This document shows positions 15,200 through 22,906 of a stretch of 35,263 bases of DNA, in pieces. Origin of the DNA: Lachnospiraceae bacterium UBA6403 (lineage in GTDB: Bacteria > Bacillota > Clostridia > Lachnospirales > Lachnospiraceae). The position numbers were made by a program, and so were the translations under genes. Within the stretch, counting starts at the first letter, position 1; every line of letters begins with the position of its first letter. The notes below the pieces were generated by a model that saw nothing but the letters and a program-made list of their open reading frames with translations, had not been told where the DNA came from and made no database searches. The stretch lies in NCBI GenBank assembly GCA_002437435.1, contig DJPV01000033.1:1-35263 (forward strand), in the 5' to 3' direction.

Positions 15200-15250
15200 A
15201 TTATCTATGTTATTTAGAGTCTAGCAAAGCAACCTTAATTGAACTTAAAG
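15200..15250 (-). promoter_or_regulatory. VTC operon promoter with response-regulator-type direct repeat
   Basis: On the minus strand TTGCTA (15222-15227) is followed after 16 bp by GATAAT (15200-15205). Directly upstream, 15231-15250 reads on the plus strand as AACCTTAATTG then AACTTAAAG, a tandem repeat with about an 11-bp period. It resembles the AACTTAAAT-type repeat near the response regulator gene (18089-18108). OmpR-type regulators typically bind such repeats. Confidence 0.5.
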
Positions 15251-15254
15251 GTAT

Positions 15255-15547
15255 AAAAACGGGAGATGTTATAGTGCGTATTTAGTATGATTTGATAAAA
15301 ATAGAAGATACCATTACATATTATTCCGTAAGACGCTTTCTCTCGTATCCTACTCTGTATAACTTCGAACTGACCTCAGCAAAGCTTCGCTAAGGTCTCA
15401 GTTATCGTGCAGCGGTACATAAAAGGTTGCAAAGTACGCAACCTAAGTACCGGGCCTCGGATAAGGCTTACTTCATAATAGTATGGTATCTTCTATTCGG
15501 TTATAAATTTTGATAGTTAAATACGCACTATGGCATTTCCCGGTTTT
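15255..15547 (-). repeat. Large multi-hairpin element B and terminator of the kinase operon
   Basis: Imperfect inverted arms of about 75 nt (15256-15331 and about 15470-15547) enclose a branched centre. The centre holds a stem around 15366-15405 (AACTG...ACCT with AGGT...CAGTT), a GGTAC/GTACC stem enclosing GGTTGC/GCAACC at about 15414-15450, and a GTAAG/CTTAC closing helix. It starts four bases after the kinase stop on the minus strand, and the distal arm ends CCCG-TTTTT. It can thus act as a terminator. It lacks the conserved core of copies A, C, E and F, although one arm contains TTCTATTCGGTT. Confidence 0.65.
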
Positions 15548-15551
15548 GCGG

Positions 15552-16979
15552 TTATAAAGGTAAGGTCAGGACAAATTCGATGGAATGCTCGTCCTCGCTC
15601 TTGGCGGAAGCCTTTCCTTTGTGAGCTTCGGTGATGGCTTTGACGGTTGCAAGTCCGATGCCAAAGCCTCCGGTCTCGGTATTTCTGGATGAATCCGGGC
15701 GGTAGAACCGTTCAAAGAGTTCATTGTGTTTGCCCGGTGTGATCTGTTCGACAGAATTTTCAAATACAAGAACGGCGGAGTGTCCTTTCTTACGACAGGA
15801 CACATGGATGGAACCGTGTGCATTGGAGTATTTGATCGCATTGTCGATCAGCAGGGTAAATGCCTGCCTTAACGTATCGGCATTTCCTTTGATCTGGATG
15901 CCCGGCTCGATTGAGGTTGTCATTTCCTTTTCTCTGGATGCACAGACGGCATCGAAAGAAGTAACAATGTCAGTTAAGAGGTCGGAGAGGTCAAGTGACA
16001 GCATCTCTATCCGTGGTTGTTCCTCGTCCATTTTGGATAATAAAACCAGCTTTTCCGTAAGAAATGTCAGTCGCTCGATCTGTTTCTTGGTGCTGGATGT
16101 CCACTGGCTTTCACCCGCTTCCATCTCGATGACATCGGTATTTGCATCAATGATCGCAAGCGGCGTTTTGATCTCATGGCTTGCATCCGTGATAAATCGT
16201 TTCTGTTTGTCGTAGCTTTCGACGATCGGACGAACCGCACTTTTAGAAAAGATCATCAGCAGGATAAAGATCAACAGCAGTCCTGCAAGGCTAATCAGGA
16301 TACTGGCATAAAAGAAGCTGTGGAAAGAGTCCAGATCCCGTTCACAGTCGAGGAAAATGTACATAATACTGCCATCGGACAGTGTGATCTGTCGATAACG
16401 GTAGTTTCCATAGTAGCCTTCTTTCCGGTTTTTACTATATAAAGTTTCCGCGTAGTTCTCAGCGGTATCTGATGCGATAGCAGCAATGTTGCTGACATCG
16501 GTATCGGATACGGCAGCGGAATCACCGGATACGGTCATGGTAACTGTAAAATACCGGGTGTTAAATGGCGCTTCCGGTGATATGTCGTCGTGTCGTGGGT
16601 TGTCACCCTGTGGTTTCGCCAGATCCTTGCTGTTGTCATCATTTGCAGGTGGAGCAACATCATCATTTGCCGAAGCCATGTCGGGGGTATTTTCATTGGC
16701 TGTTAGAGATATATCAGAATTGCCATTATTTGGTGTTGGATCGGATTTATCAGGCATGGATACTGTGCTGCCGGAAGAGATGTTATCTCTGCCTGTTTGT
16801 TCTGGAGAAGAAGTTGGAAATGTTCCTTCGTTATCTGCCAGAATATTTAATAGCTGATCAGCACTCTGTTTCGTATTTGCATAGTTAATGATATTGATGG
16901 TTCCCATGATGATGAACAGAACAAGAAAGACTGCTGTCATGGAAACCAGTATAAATTTGCGTCTTAATTTCTTAAGCAT
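15552..16979 (-). CDS. Membrane sensor histidine kinase (OmpR-partner type)
   Basis: This is a sensor kinase of about 475 residues. TM1 lies at about residues 14-36. A Pro/Asn/Asp-rich extracytoplasmic region of about 170 residues follows, low-complexity in part (DVAPPANDDNSKDLAKPQGD). TM2 lies at about 215-240. No clear HAMP is seen before the H-box RFITDASHEIKTPLAIIDAN. The ATPase N-box is LLIDNAIKYSN and the G-box GGFGIGLATVKAI. GGAGG precedes ATG 16979, so the longer start 17003 is rejected. It overlaps the regulator gene by eight bases (ATGCTTAA). It probably senses envelope state or polymer and controls the adjacent VTC operon; that is inference. Confidence 0.9.
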   Translation of the reverse strand: MLKKLRRKFILVSMTAVFLVLFIIMGTINIINYANTKQSADQLLNILADNEGTFPTSSPEQTGRDNISSGSTVSMPDKSDPTPNNGNSDISLTANENTPDMASANDDVAPPANDDNSKDLAKPQGDNPRHDDISPEAPFNTRYFTVTMTVSGDSAAVSDTDVSNIAAIASDTAENYAETLYSKNRKEGYYGNYRYRQITLSDGSIMYIFLDCERDLDSFHSFFYASILISLAGLLLIFILLMIFSKSAVRPIVESYDKQKRFITDASHEIKTPLAIIDANTDVIEMEAGESQWTSSTKKQIERLTFLTEKLVLLSKMDEEQPRIEMLSLDLSDLLTDIVTSFDAVCASREKEMTTSIEPGIQIKGNADTLRQAFTLLIDNAIKYSNAHGSIHVSCRKKGHSAVLVFENSVEQITPGKHNELFERFYRPDSSRNTETGGFGIGLATVKAITEAHKGKASAKSEDEHSIEFVLTLPL

Positions 16980-17649
16980 GTTTTGCCTCCACGGAATAAC
17001 CAAGGTTACGGGTCGCTTTGATCGTTACTTCTGAGTGGATCTGATTCAGCTTCTTTCGAAGATTGGAGATGTAGACCCAGACGACATTCAATTCGGCGTT
17101 GCTGTCGTAGCCCCAGATCTTGTCCATGAACTGTTCGGTGGAAATGATCTGTCCCGGTGACACCATCAGCATTTCAAGCATCTGGAAATCTTTATTTGAC
17201 AGCTTGATATGTTCCTCACCACAGGACAGTTCATAGGTTGCCCGGTTCAGATTCAGATCGGCAAATGTCAAAACAGAATTTGTTATATCTTCTTTCCGCC
17301 TGGTGATCGCACGGACTCTGGCTAGCAGTTCTTTTGTCGAAAATGGCTTTGTCAGATAATCATCTGCGCCCAGATCAAGACCGGTTACTTTATTATCGAC
17401 ACCGGAAACGGCTGTTAGCATGATGATTGGCACGTTGCTTCCCTGCTCTCGGATTTTCTTCAAAACAGTAAGCCCATCCATTTTCGGCATCATGATATCG
17501 AGGATCGCGGCATCGTAGAGATCTGTCTGAAGGTAGTCCAGTGCATCCTCCCCATTATAGACCGCATCCACGGAATAATTGTTATGTTTAAAAATGGCAG
17601 TCAGCGCTGCCGACAGTTCTTTTTCATCTTCTGCAAGCAATAAACGCAT
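16972..17649 (-). CDS. OmpR-family response regulator
   Basis: This response regulator has 225 residues. The receiver domain has the early acidic pair EDE at about 7-9, the phospho-acceptor Asp in AILDIMMPKMDG at about 51, and LTKPF with the conserved Lys. The C-terminal winged helix is typical (LSNKDFQMLEMLMVSPGQII, then VWVYISNLRKKLNQI). AAGGAGGG lies upstream of ATG 17649. It is cotranscribed with the kinase. A long hairpin element (copy C) occupies the 5' region immediately upstream, and a candidate leftward promoter lies beyond it in the palindrome at 18118-18146, so the leader may be about 450 nt. Confidence 0.93.
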   Translation of the reverse strand: MRLLLAEDEKELSAALTAIFKHNNYSVDAVYNGEDALDYLQTDLYDAAILDIMMPKMDGLTVLKKIREQGSNVPIIMLTAVSGVDNKVTGLDLGADDYLTKPFSTKELLARVRAITRRKEDITNSVLTFADLNLNRATYELSCGEEHIKLSNKDFQMLEMLMVSPGQIISTEQFMDKIWGYDSNAELNVVWVYISNLRKKLNQIHSEVTIKATRNLGYSVEAKHA

Positions 17650-17671
17650 TCAAAACCCTCCTTGTCTATGA

Positions 17672-18029
17672 GCTGCATTTTCGTATACCACGGGGTAAGT
17701 ATTGGAGTATATTCACACGGTTCATTTTCTATTCGATTTGCCCAGGTTTATGTTGGCTGTATCCCCATGATTGATTCTGGTGCAAACAAGTTGCGCTTTC
17801 TATTCGGTGTATATGCCTGATTTGCTCATGCTCCGGTGCTAACTCGCCCTATGGGCTCAAACAAGCACTCGCATTCGCTGGCAATATACACCTCATCACG
17901 AAATGCTCACAATGTTGCAACAGAATCGATCAGTGGTATACAGCCACATAAAACTGTGCAAAATCCATAAAGAAAATGAAAGGTGTGAATGTAATCCGAT
18001 TCATTTTTCGTAGTATACGAAAATGCAGC
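17672..18029 (+). repeat. Nested-hairpin element, copy C, with conserved 107-nt core (17797-17903)
   Basis: A 17-bp perfect outer stem joins 17672-17688 with 18013-18029. Inside it, ATTCACAC 17711-17718 pairs with GTGTGAAT 17983-17990, and TTCATTTTCT 17721-17730 pairs with AGAAAATGAA 17971-17980. Further in is an imperfect helix around GGCTGTAT. The core has TTTCTATTCG, P1 GTGTATATGCC with GGCAATATACAC, P2, P3 GTGC with GCAC, loops TAACTC and TCAAACA, P4 GCCC with GGGC, and CTCATCACGAAA. The core reads in the plus direction, antisense to the response regulator leader. Confidence 0.78.
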
Positions 18030-18088
18030 CCAATAATTGCTTATTGTATTTTTTACAACAAAAGTTTCTATCTATAAAATAACAGCCA

Positions 18089-18108
18089 TAACTTAAATTA
18101 ACTTAAAA
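18089..18108 (-). promoter_or_regulatory. Tandem direct repeat near the response regulator promoter
   Basis: The plus strand reads TAACTTAAAT then TAACTTAAAA, a 10-bp-period direct repeat; on the coding strand of the regulator it is TTTAAGTTA twice. A similar repeat flanks the VTC promoter. It lies just downstream of the -10 of the leftward palindrome promoter, so autoregulation is a reasonable guess. Confidence 0.45.
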
Positions 18109-18117
18109 TATAGCCAA

Positions 18118-18262
18118 AGTATACCGCACCTGCCCCTATATCGCAAATTAAAAAGGCTTGTAGTTTAGGATATTCCGGTCACTATGCCAAATAGCACAGT
18201 GACCGGAATATCCATGTTTGCCAATCTTTTTAATTGCGATATAAGGGCAGGTGGGGTATAAT
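18118..18262. promoter_or_regulatory. Palindromic element D with two mirror-image outward promoters
   Basis: Arms 18127-18155 and 18226-18253 are inverted copies with one mismatch and one bulged base. Between them, 18168-18183 pairs perfectly with 18198-18213 (16 bp, extended by TGC/GCA). Leftward, TTGCGA (18141-18146, minus) is 17 bp from TATACT (18118-18123). Rightward, TTGCGA (18234-18239) is 17 bp from TATAAT (18257-18262). The right promoter faces the yhaO-like gene and the left one faces the two-component operon. Confidence 0.65.
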
Positions 18263-18317
18263 CAAGGGTGAGTTGCCAGAGGTTTTTCTGGCTGAGAAAC
18301 AGAAAAGGGGTCATCCT

Positions 18318-19370
18318 ATGAGATTTATTCATATAGCGGACGTCCATCTGGGCGCCGTTCCTGATAAAGATAAAAGCTGGAGCAAAGAGCGGGCAGACGA
18401 GATCGAATCAACATTTGACCGCCTTTTAGCTGTGGCAGAAGAAAGAAAAGTAGAACTGCTGCTGATCGCCGGTGATCTGTTCCATGCACCGCCATCCCTG
18501 CAGGAGTTAAAAAGTCTGGACTACAAGCTGTCAAAGCTTACAAATACAAGAACTGTTATGATCGCAGGAAATCATGATTACATCGGAAAAGGATCACCGG
18601 CGGAGAGTTATGAATTTACATCAAATACAGTGTTGATGCCGGCAGATACTTTTAGCAATGCATATCTGGACGATATCAATGTCTGTGTGACCGGATTCAG
18701 TTTTGGACAGGTGGAATACACAGAAGATGTCTATGCAGATATCATGCCGCAGATGAAGGATGCGATCAATATTCTGCTGGCACATGGCGGAGACGAGAAG
18801 CACATACCGATCAATTTCAGACGGATGGCAGAGGCTGGATTTGACTACTGTGCACTCGGACATATTCATAAGCCGAAGCATATCGTGAAGAACAAAATGG
18901 CATATCCGGGTTCGTTAGAGCCTCTTGATCGTACAGAGACCGGTCGACATGGTTTCATTTACGGACAGATCAAGGATGGCGAGACGAAGATCCGCTGGGA
19001 GCCATTTAACTGTCGAAGCTATATTAATCTGGGATTTGCCGTGAAACCGGAATACAGCGGTGCAAAGATTCTGGATGTTCTTGCAAAGCAGATGGAGAGT
19101 ATGGGTACTCAGAACATTTATCGAATCATCCTGTCGGGACATATGGCAAATGGACTGAAGCTGGATTTTTCCGGCTTGATGCGGAATTACAGGATTTATG
19201 AGATTGTAGACAATACATTGTGCGAGTATGATCTGGATAAATTGTATCTGGATAATGAAGATAACCTGCTTGGACGGTTTATTGATCGATTTGCGGAAGC
19301 AGATGATGAGATCAGCAAACGCGCCCTGAAATACGGAGTAGAAGCAATACTTGCAACTGGAGATAAATAG
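18318..19370 (+). CDS. SbcD/YhaO-type metallophosphoesterase (DNA repair exonuclease subunit)
   Basis: This is a calcineurin-like phosphoesterase of 350 residues with the complete set of metal-binding motifs: HIADVHLG, LIAGDLFH, AGNHDY, LLAHGG and CALGHIHKP. This is the Mre11/SbcD/YhaO nuclease layout. The frame is open from 18234, but AAAGGGG precedes ATG 18318 and homology starts at MRFIHIADVHLG. It is followed two bases later by a RAD50/SbcC-like ATPase gene, so they very likely form a two-subunit DNA end-processing complex. Because the partner contains membrane segments, YhaO is a closer model than classical SbcD. Its promoter is the right arm of the upstream palindrome. Confidence 0.88.
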   Translation: MRFIHIADVHLGAVPDKDKSWSKERADEIESTFDRLLAVAEERKVELLLIAGDLFHAPPSLQELKSLDYKLSKLTNTRTVMIAGNHDYIGKGSPAESYEFTSNTVLMPADTFSNAYLDDINVCVTGFSFGQVEYTEDVYADIMPQMKDAINILLAHGGDEKHIPINFRRMAEAGFDYCALGHIHKPKHIVKNKMAYPGSLEPLDRTETGRHGFIYGQIKDGETKIRWEPFNCRSYINLGFAVKPEYSGAKILDVLAKQMESMGTQNIYRIILSGHMANGLKLDFSGLMRNYRIYEIVDNTLCEYDLDKLYLDNEDNLLGRFIDRFAEADDEISKRALKYGVEAILATGDK

Positions 19371-19372
19371 AC

Positions 19373-21076
19373 ATGTATATAAATAAGCTGTTATTAAAGG
19401 AATTTGGAAAATTTAATAATAAAGAAATTCGGCTTAAAAAAGGTTTGAATCTGATCTACGGTGCAAATGAATCCGGAAAAACCACAGTAAAAGAATTCAT
19501 CGTTGGTATGCTGTATGGAATTGATAAGACCAGAGGCATCGGCGCGCGGCTTGATAATTATGAACTTCGCAAGCCTGTAAATGGCGGTGGATATTCAGGA
19601 AAAGCGTATGCGGTAACAGATGAAAAAAGTTACCTTTTGGAGCGGAACTTTCTTCGCACCAGTAAGAATGCGACGCTGACGGAGATTGATACCGGAAAGG
19701 AAGTACAGCTTAAGAATCAGAATTCTTATAAGGACATCTTGTTTGATGTGGATAAGAGCACCTATACAAATACTCTTTGCATCGGAGAGCATGGAGCAGC
19801 GCCCGGTAAGGAGCTGGCAGAGGATCTTGGCAATTATGTGGTGAATCTGACAACGACCCGAAATGCCGATATTGATAAGACAGAAGCTGTCCGTTATCTG
19901 AAAAATGAGAGACGGAAATTTGAAAATAAAAAACTGGCGGCGGAGATTGATCAGTTAGAGGAGCAAATGGATGCATTTGGCGATGTAGACGGTGATCTGG
20001 AAGCGATCCGGGAAGAACGCCGGGAAGAACTGGATGCATATAATATGGAGATTGCCCGCCTGAAACGAGAAGCAAGGCAGCTTGTAAATGAAAAGGATGC
20101 CGCTATTCCGGATGAGGACGAGGATCGATCCAGAAGCCATATTTTCCTTGATGTAGAAGCTCTGGACGATGAGGAAGACGAGAAAAAGAACCGACCAAAG
20201 GAAAAGAAGAAGTTAACAGATAATATATTGATCATTATGTTGACCGGTATATTGGTTGTTGCAGTTATTGTACTTGCTGTTCATCTTTTGAATTTCCAGA
20301 AAGCGATCCAGCAGTTATTTACGATCTGTACGATCGCATTTGTCACAGTTACGATTATTGATGGCTTATTCCGAAAAGGATTCTTCGATGGACCGGATGC
20401 TGTGCCGGATGAAAAGGAATTCGACCGGATGATCTATGAGCTTGGACGGGCAACAGAATCGAGAACGGTAAGAATTGAGATTGACCGGAATTTTCAGGAG
20501 GCACATGATGCAAAGCTTGAATTATTGAAGTTTAAAGAGCATGATGCCATGGCAAAACGTGATTCCTATTATGAATTAAAAGGAAAACGTGACGAGCTTC
20601 AGAAACGGTTCGAAGTCTTGGAGAAGGAACAGAAAGCGATCGATCTGGCGATCCAGACGATCAATGATATATCGGTTGATATTTACAATGATTTTGGCGG
20701 ACAGTTAAACGAGAATATCTCGGAGATTGTCAGTATCATTACAGATGGCAAATATAATGACGTGAAGCTGGATGAGAATATGCATATTTCAGTATTTGAC
20801 GACGATCATTATATGCCGATCGAATTCTTAAGCAGCGGAACGATCGAGCAGATCTATCTGGCGGTTCGTCTGTGCATCGCAGGTCTTCTTTGCAAAGACC
20901 GTATGCCGATCATCGTAGATGATATCTTTACAGCTTATGATGAACACCGCCTGAAAAATGCACTTTATTGCATGAGCCGTATTGATACCGACCAGATCAT
21001 TATATTCACATCAAATAATGCCATTGGGGATATGCTGGATGATCTCTCTATGGAATATAATTATGTGGAGTTGTAA
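19373..21076 (+). CDS. YhaN-like AAA ATPase with coiled coils and central membrane segment
   Basis: This is a 567-residue SMC/RAD50-type ATPase. The Walker A motif is GANESGKTT near residue 35. Two charged coiled-coil arms (about 175-245 and 350-440) flank a hydrophobic region at about 285-335 with two likely membrane helices (ILIIMLTGILVVAVIVLAV, LFTICTIAFVTVTII). The C-terminal half has the signature-like LSSGTIEQIYLAVRLCIAGL and Walker B MPIIVDDIFTAYD. This matches YhaN rather than SbcC, but it is much shorter than the Bacillus protein (over 900 residues), so the coiled coils are reduced. It pairs with the preceding nuclease and probably works at the membrane. Confidence 0.85.
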   Translation: MYINKLLLKEFGKFNNKEIRLKKGLNLIYGANESGKTTVKEFIVGMLYGIDKTRGIGARLDNYELRKPVNGGGYSGKAYAVTDEKSYLLERNFLRTSKNATLTEIDTGKEVQLKNQNSYKDILFDVDKSTYTNTLCIGEHGAAPGKELAEDLGNYVVNLTTTRNADIDKTEAVRYLKNERRKFENKKLAAEIDQLEEQMDAFGDVDGDLEAIREERREELDAYNMEIARLKREARQLVNEKDAAIPDEDEDRSRSHIFLDVEALDDEEDEKKNRPKEKKKLTDNILIIMLTGILVVAVIVLAVHLLNFQKAIQQLFTICTIAFVTVTIIDGLFRKGFFDGPDAVPDEKEFDRMIYELGRATESRTVRIEIDRNFQEAHDAKLELLKFKEHDAMAKRDSYYELKGKRDELQKRFEVLEKEQKAIDLAIQTINDISVDIYNDFGGQLNENISEIVSIITDGKYNDVKLDENMHISVFDDDHYMPIEFLSSGTIEQIYLAVRLCIAGLLCKDRMPIIVDDIFTAYDEHRLKNALYCMSRIDTDQIIIFTSNNAIGDMLDDLSMEYNYVEL

Positions 21077-21096
21077 ATGAATAACAGAATAAATGT

Positions 21097-21160
21097 TAAA
21101 AACCCCTGCCTGTTATGGATATGAGAAATATATGCATCTATAGCAGGCAGGGGATTTTGT
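21097..21160. terminator. Bidirectional terminator between yhaN-like and hipA genes
   Basis: CCCCTGCCTG at 21103-21112 pairs perfectly with CAGGCAGGGG at 21144-21153 around a 31-nt loop. It is flanked by AAAAA on the left and ATTTTG on the right, giving U-tracts in both directions for these convergent genes. Confidence 0.8.
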
Positions 21161-21189
21161 TATGTTTTATAAGAATATAAGTGTTAATG

Positions 21190-22050
21190 TTATATATTTA
21201 TTTTATTTTGCTGGAGCACACCTTGGATTGTTGAATATGTTTTTTCTCTAATCTTTTCATTTTCAGCAAAAGTTTCAAAGTTACTAACGGCTGCATCTAC
21301 TTCGGCAATAATATTTTCACACTTTTTCTTTTTTATTCCCATTATATCTCCGGATTTTAATAAGTCCGTTAAGTTAATGTTATTAGTTTTATTATTAATT
21401 GTCATTTGGTGGGCTCCGAGCCACTTGTTTGTTGGGTTATATGAAAATGTAATATCATATGCAGGGGATAGATGCCATTCGCCGGTTCGATTCATTAAAA
21501 AGGAAATATTTTTAACGTGATCATCTTGATTCACAGCAATACAATTAAATACCATACGTCTGTAAAATTGCTCAATTTCTTTTGCAGGCAAACCTAATTC
21601 CCGCATATATTGTGCTGCCATTTCATAGCTGCATAGCGCAGGTTTCTTGTAACTTATGTGAGCCAGAGCACCTAATGATTGCATGTGTATTTTTTTTCCG
21701 TTGATACGATCGAAACGCTTGGTCATAAAATGATTTTCACCATTATTTGAATATATTCTGCAGTCATTCATTTCTATTCCAGCGGCCAATGCCATTTTAT
21801 AGTATGCATATTCTATTAGAGTGTATTCAGGTGTATCTTCCAACCCGTGGTCACCATTTTTAGATACATGATCAAATTTTATAAGCCAGTAATCAAAATC
21901 GGGGTCAAGGTTCAGTTGACCAGATCGAATCTCATTTGTTTTCTTATTCCATGCGATTAAAGCTTTTGCCCTAGCTCCTCCGGCGGAACTGCCAACCTGA
22001 ACTAATTGTGTATATGTGAGTTTTTCCTCAGTATTTAGAGAGAGAGAAGC
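21190..22050 (-). pseudogene. HipA kinase core, separated from its N-terminal part by a TGA
   Basis: This region holds the HipA-like serine/threonine kinase core. Just after the TGA at 22051-22053 the same frame reads ASLSLNTEEKLTYTQLVQVG, then SSAGGARAKALIAW (Gly-rich nucleotide loop). Later come FMTKRFDR, VNQDDHVKNISFLM (catalytic loop HD-type with Asn) and LSPAYDITFSY (metal-binding DITF). The first in-frame start codon after the stop is TTG at 21843, which would omit the Gly-rich loop. As it stands the kinase is probably not made complete. An ATG at the stop (ATGA) could open the kinase frame if the adjacent TC tract were two bases longer. Confidence 0.7.
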
Positions 22051-22488
22051 TCATTGATTTAAAATATCGGAGACAAATTTCACCATTTCTGTCACATTAA
22101 TATTCTCGTTGATGTCTTTTATATCAGTGCTGGCTGGGACATATTCAAGTGCGCCCATTCCTCGCTTTCCGGTGTAGCATAGCCGATCAATGGCAGTAAA
22201 ATCATTTAGTGATCTTCCCTGTGTTGCCAGCCATTGTTCAATAACCTTGTTACCAAAATCGTCTGGTAATGAATCAGCCACCAAGCCGGGCAGACCGAAA
22301 AATGGTTCTCCAGAAAGAAGTGGGAATTCATAAACAACATTATTTAATGGCATTTTAATGTGAGATACTTCGATGGCGCTTTTTAAAAAATCCTGATCGT
22401 ATTCAAACGAAGCGTAGGGCTTGTCTAGTTCTTGATGAATAATTCCAATACGTGTTCCCCATAAAAATATTTCTGCTGTTGTATTCAT
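22051..22488 (-). CDS. HipA N-terminal subdomain protein (HipS-like or truncated HipA)
   Basis: These 145 residues match the N-subdomain of HipA: IFLWGTRIGIIHQELDKPYA, the characteristic GLPGLVADSLPDDFGNKVI, and LNDFTAIDRLCYTGKRGMGAL. The frame stops at TGA 22051-22053 exactly in the linker before the kinase core, and the kinase core continues in the same frame. It starts four bases inside the upstream regulator gene (ATGA overlap). The gene order regulator, N-subdomain, kinase is that of the tripartite HipBST systems, where HipS is a separate small protein. A simple nonsense mutation in a standard hipA is equally possible. Confidence 0.75.
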   Translation of the reverse strand: MNTTAEIFLWGTRIGIIHQELDKPYASFEYDQDFLKSAIEVSHIKMPLNNVVYEFPLLSGEPFFGLPGLVADSLPDDFGNKVIEQWLATQGRSLNDFTAIDRLCYTGKRGMGALEYVPASTDIKDINENINVTEMVKFVSDILNQ

Positions 22489-22811
22489 TCTTGCTCATCC
22501 CCCCATTTGAATTTATTATTATTTGCCGATTTTCTGACACGTTGTCGATGTGTATTGTTTAAATAATAAGAAGGACGTTTTGTCTGATCTGGTATTAAGA
22601 GATCAAGATTATTTTCCAGATCAAGTGCACATAATATTTTTATCAGACTTTCTAATTGTATAGATACACCTTGTTCAAATCTGGATATACTGCGGAGAGA
22701 TACTCCGGATTTATATTCCAATTCCCGCTGTGTCATTCCAACATTAACGCGATAATATTTTAATCTTTTGCCCAGTTCTGTTAAATAATTCTGATAATTT
22801 TTTTTGATCAT
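22485..22811 (-). CDS. HipB-like XRE antitoxin/regulator
   Basis: This 108-residue protein has an HTH (LGKRLKYYRVNVGMTQRELE, then YKSGVSLRSISRFEQG) and a basic C-terminal tail. It overlaps the hipA N-terminal frame by four bases. In HipAB and HipBST loci the HTH protein neutralises the kinase and represses the operon. AAAGGTGG precedes ATG 22811. The promoter is TAGACA (22869-22874), 17 bp, TATTAT (22846-22851). A 25-bp imperfect direct repeat covers the promoter and the ribosome site and is the likely autoregulatory operator. Confidence 0.82.
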   Translation of the reverse strand: MIKKNYQNYLTELGKRLKYYRVNVGMTQRELEYKSGVSLRSISRFEQGVSIQLESLIKILCALDLENNLDLLIPDQTKRPSYYLNNTHRQRVRKSANNNKFKWGDEQE

Positions 22812-22812
22812 A

Positions 22813-22878
22813 ATAAAACGCCACCTTTGACTATTTATTGCTAAAATAATAGCATAAAACGCCAGATTTGTCTATTTA
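22813..22878 (-). promoter_or_regulatory. hipB promoter with tandem operator repeats
   Basis: ATAAAACGCCA occurs at 22813-22823 and 22854-22864, exactly 41 bp (about four helical turns) apart. The similarity extends on the right side as TTTGACTATTTA and TTTGTCTATTTA. One copy overlaps the ribosome site and start codon region; the other fills the -10/-35 spacer. Same-face direct repeats fit cooperative binding of an HTH dimer. Confidence 0.65.
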
Positions 22879-22906
22879 AAATTTGAAAAAAATTTTTTCA
22901 TAACAC

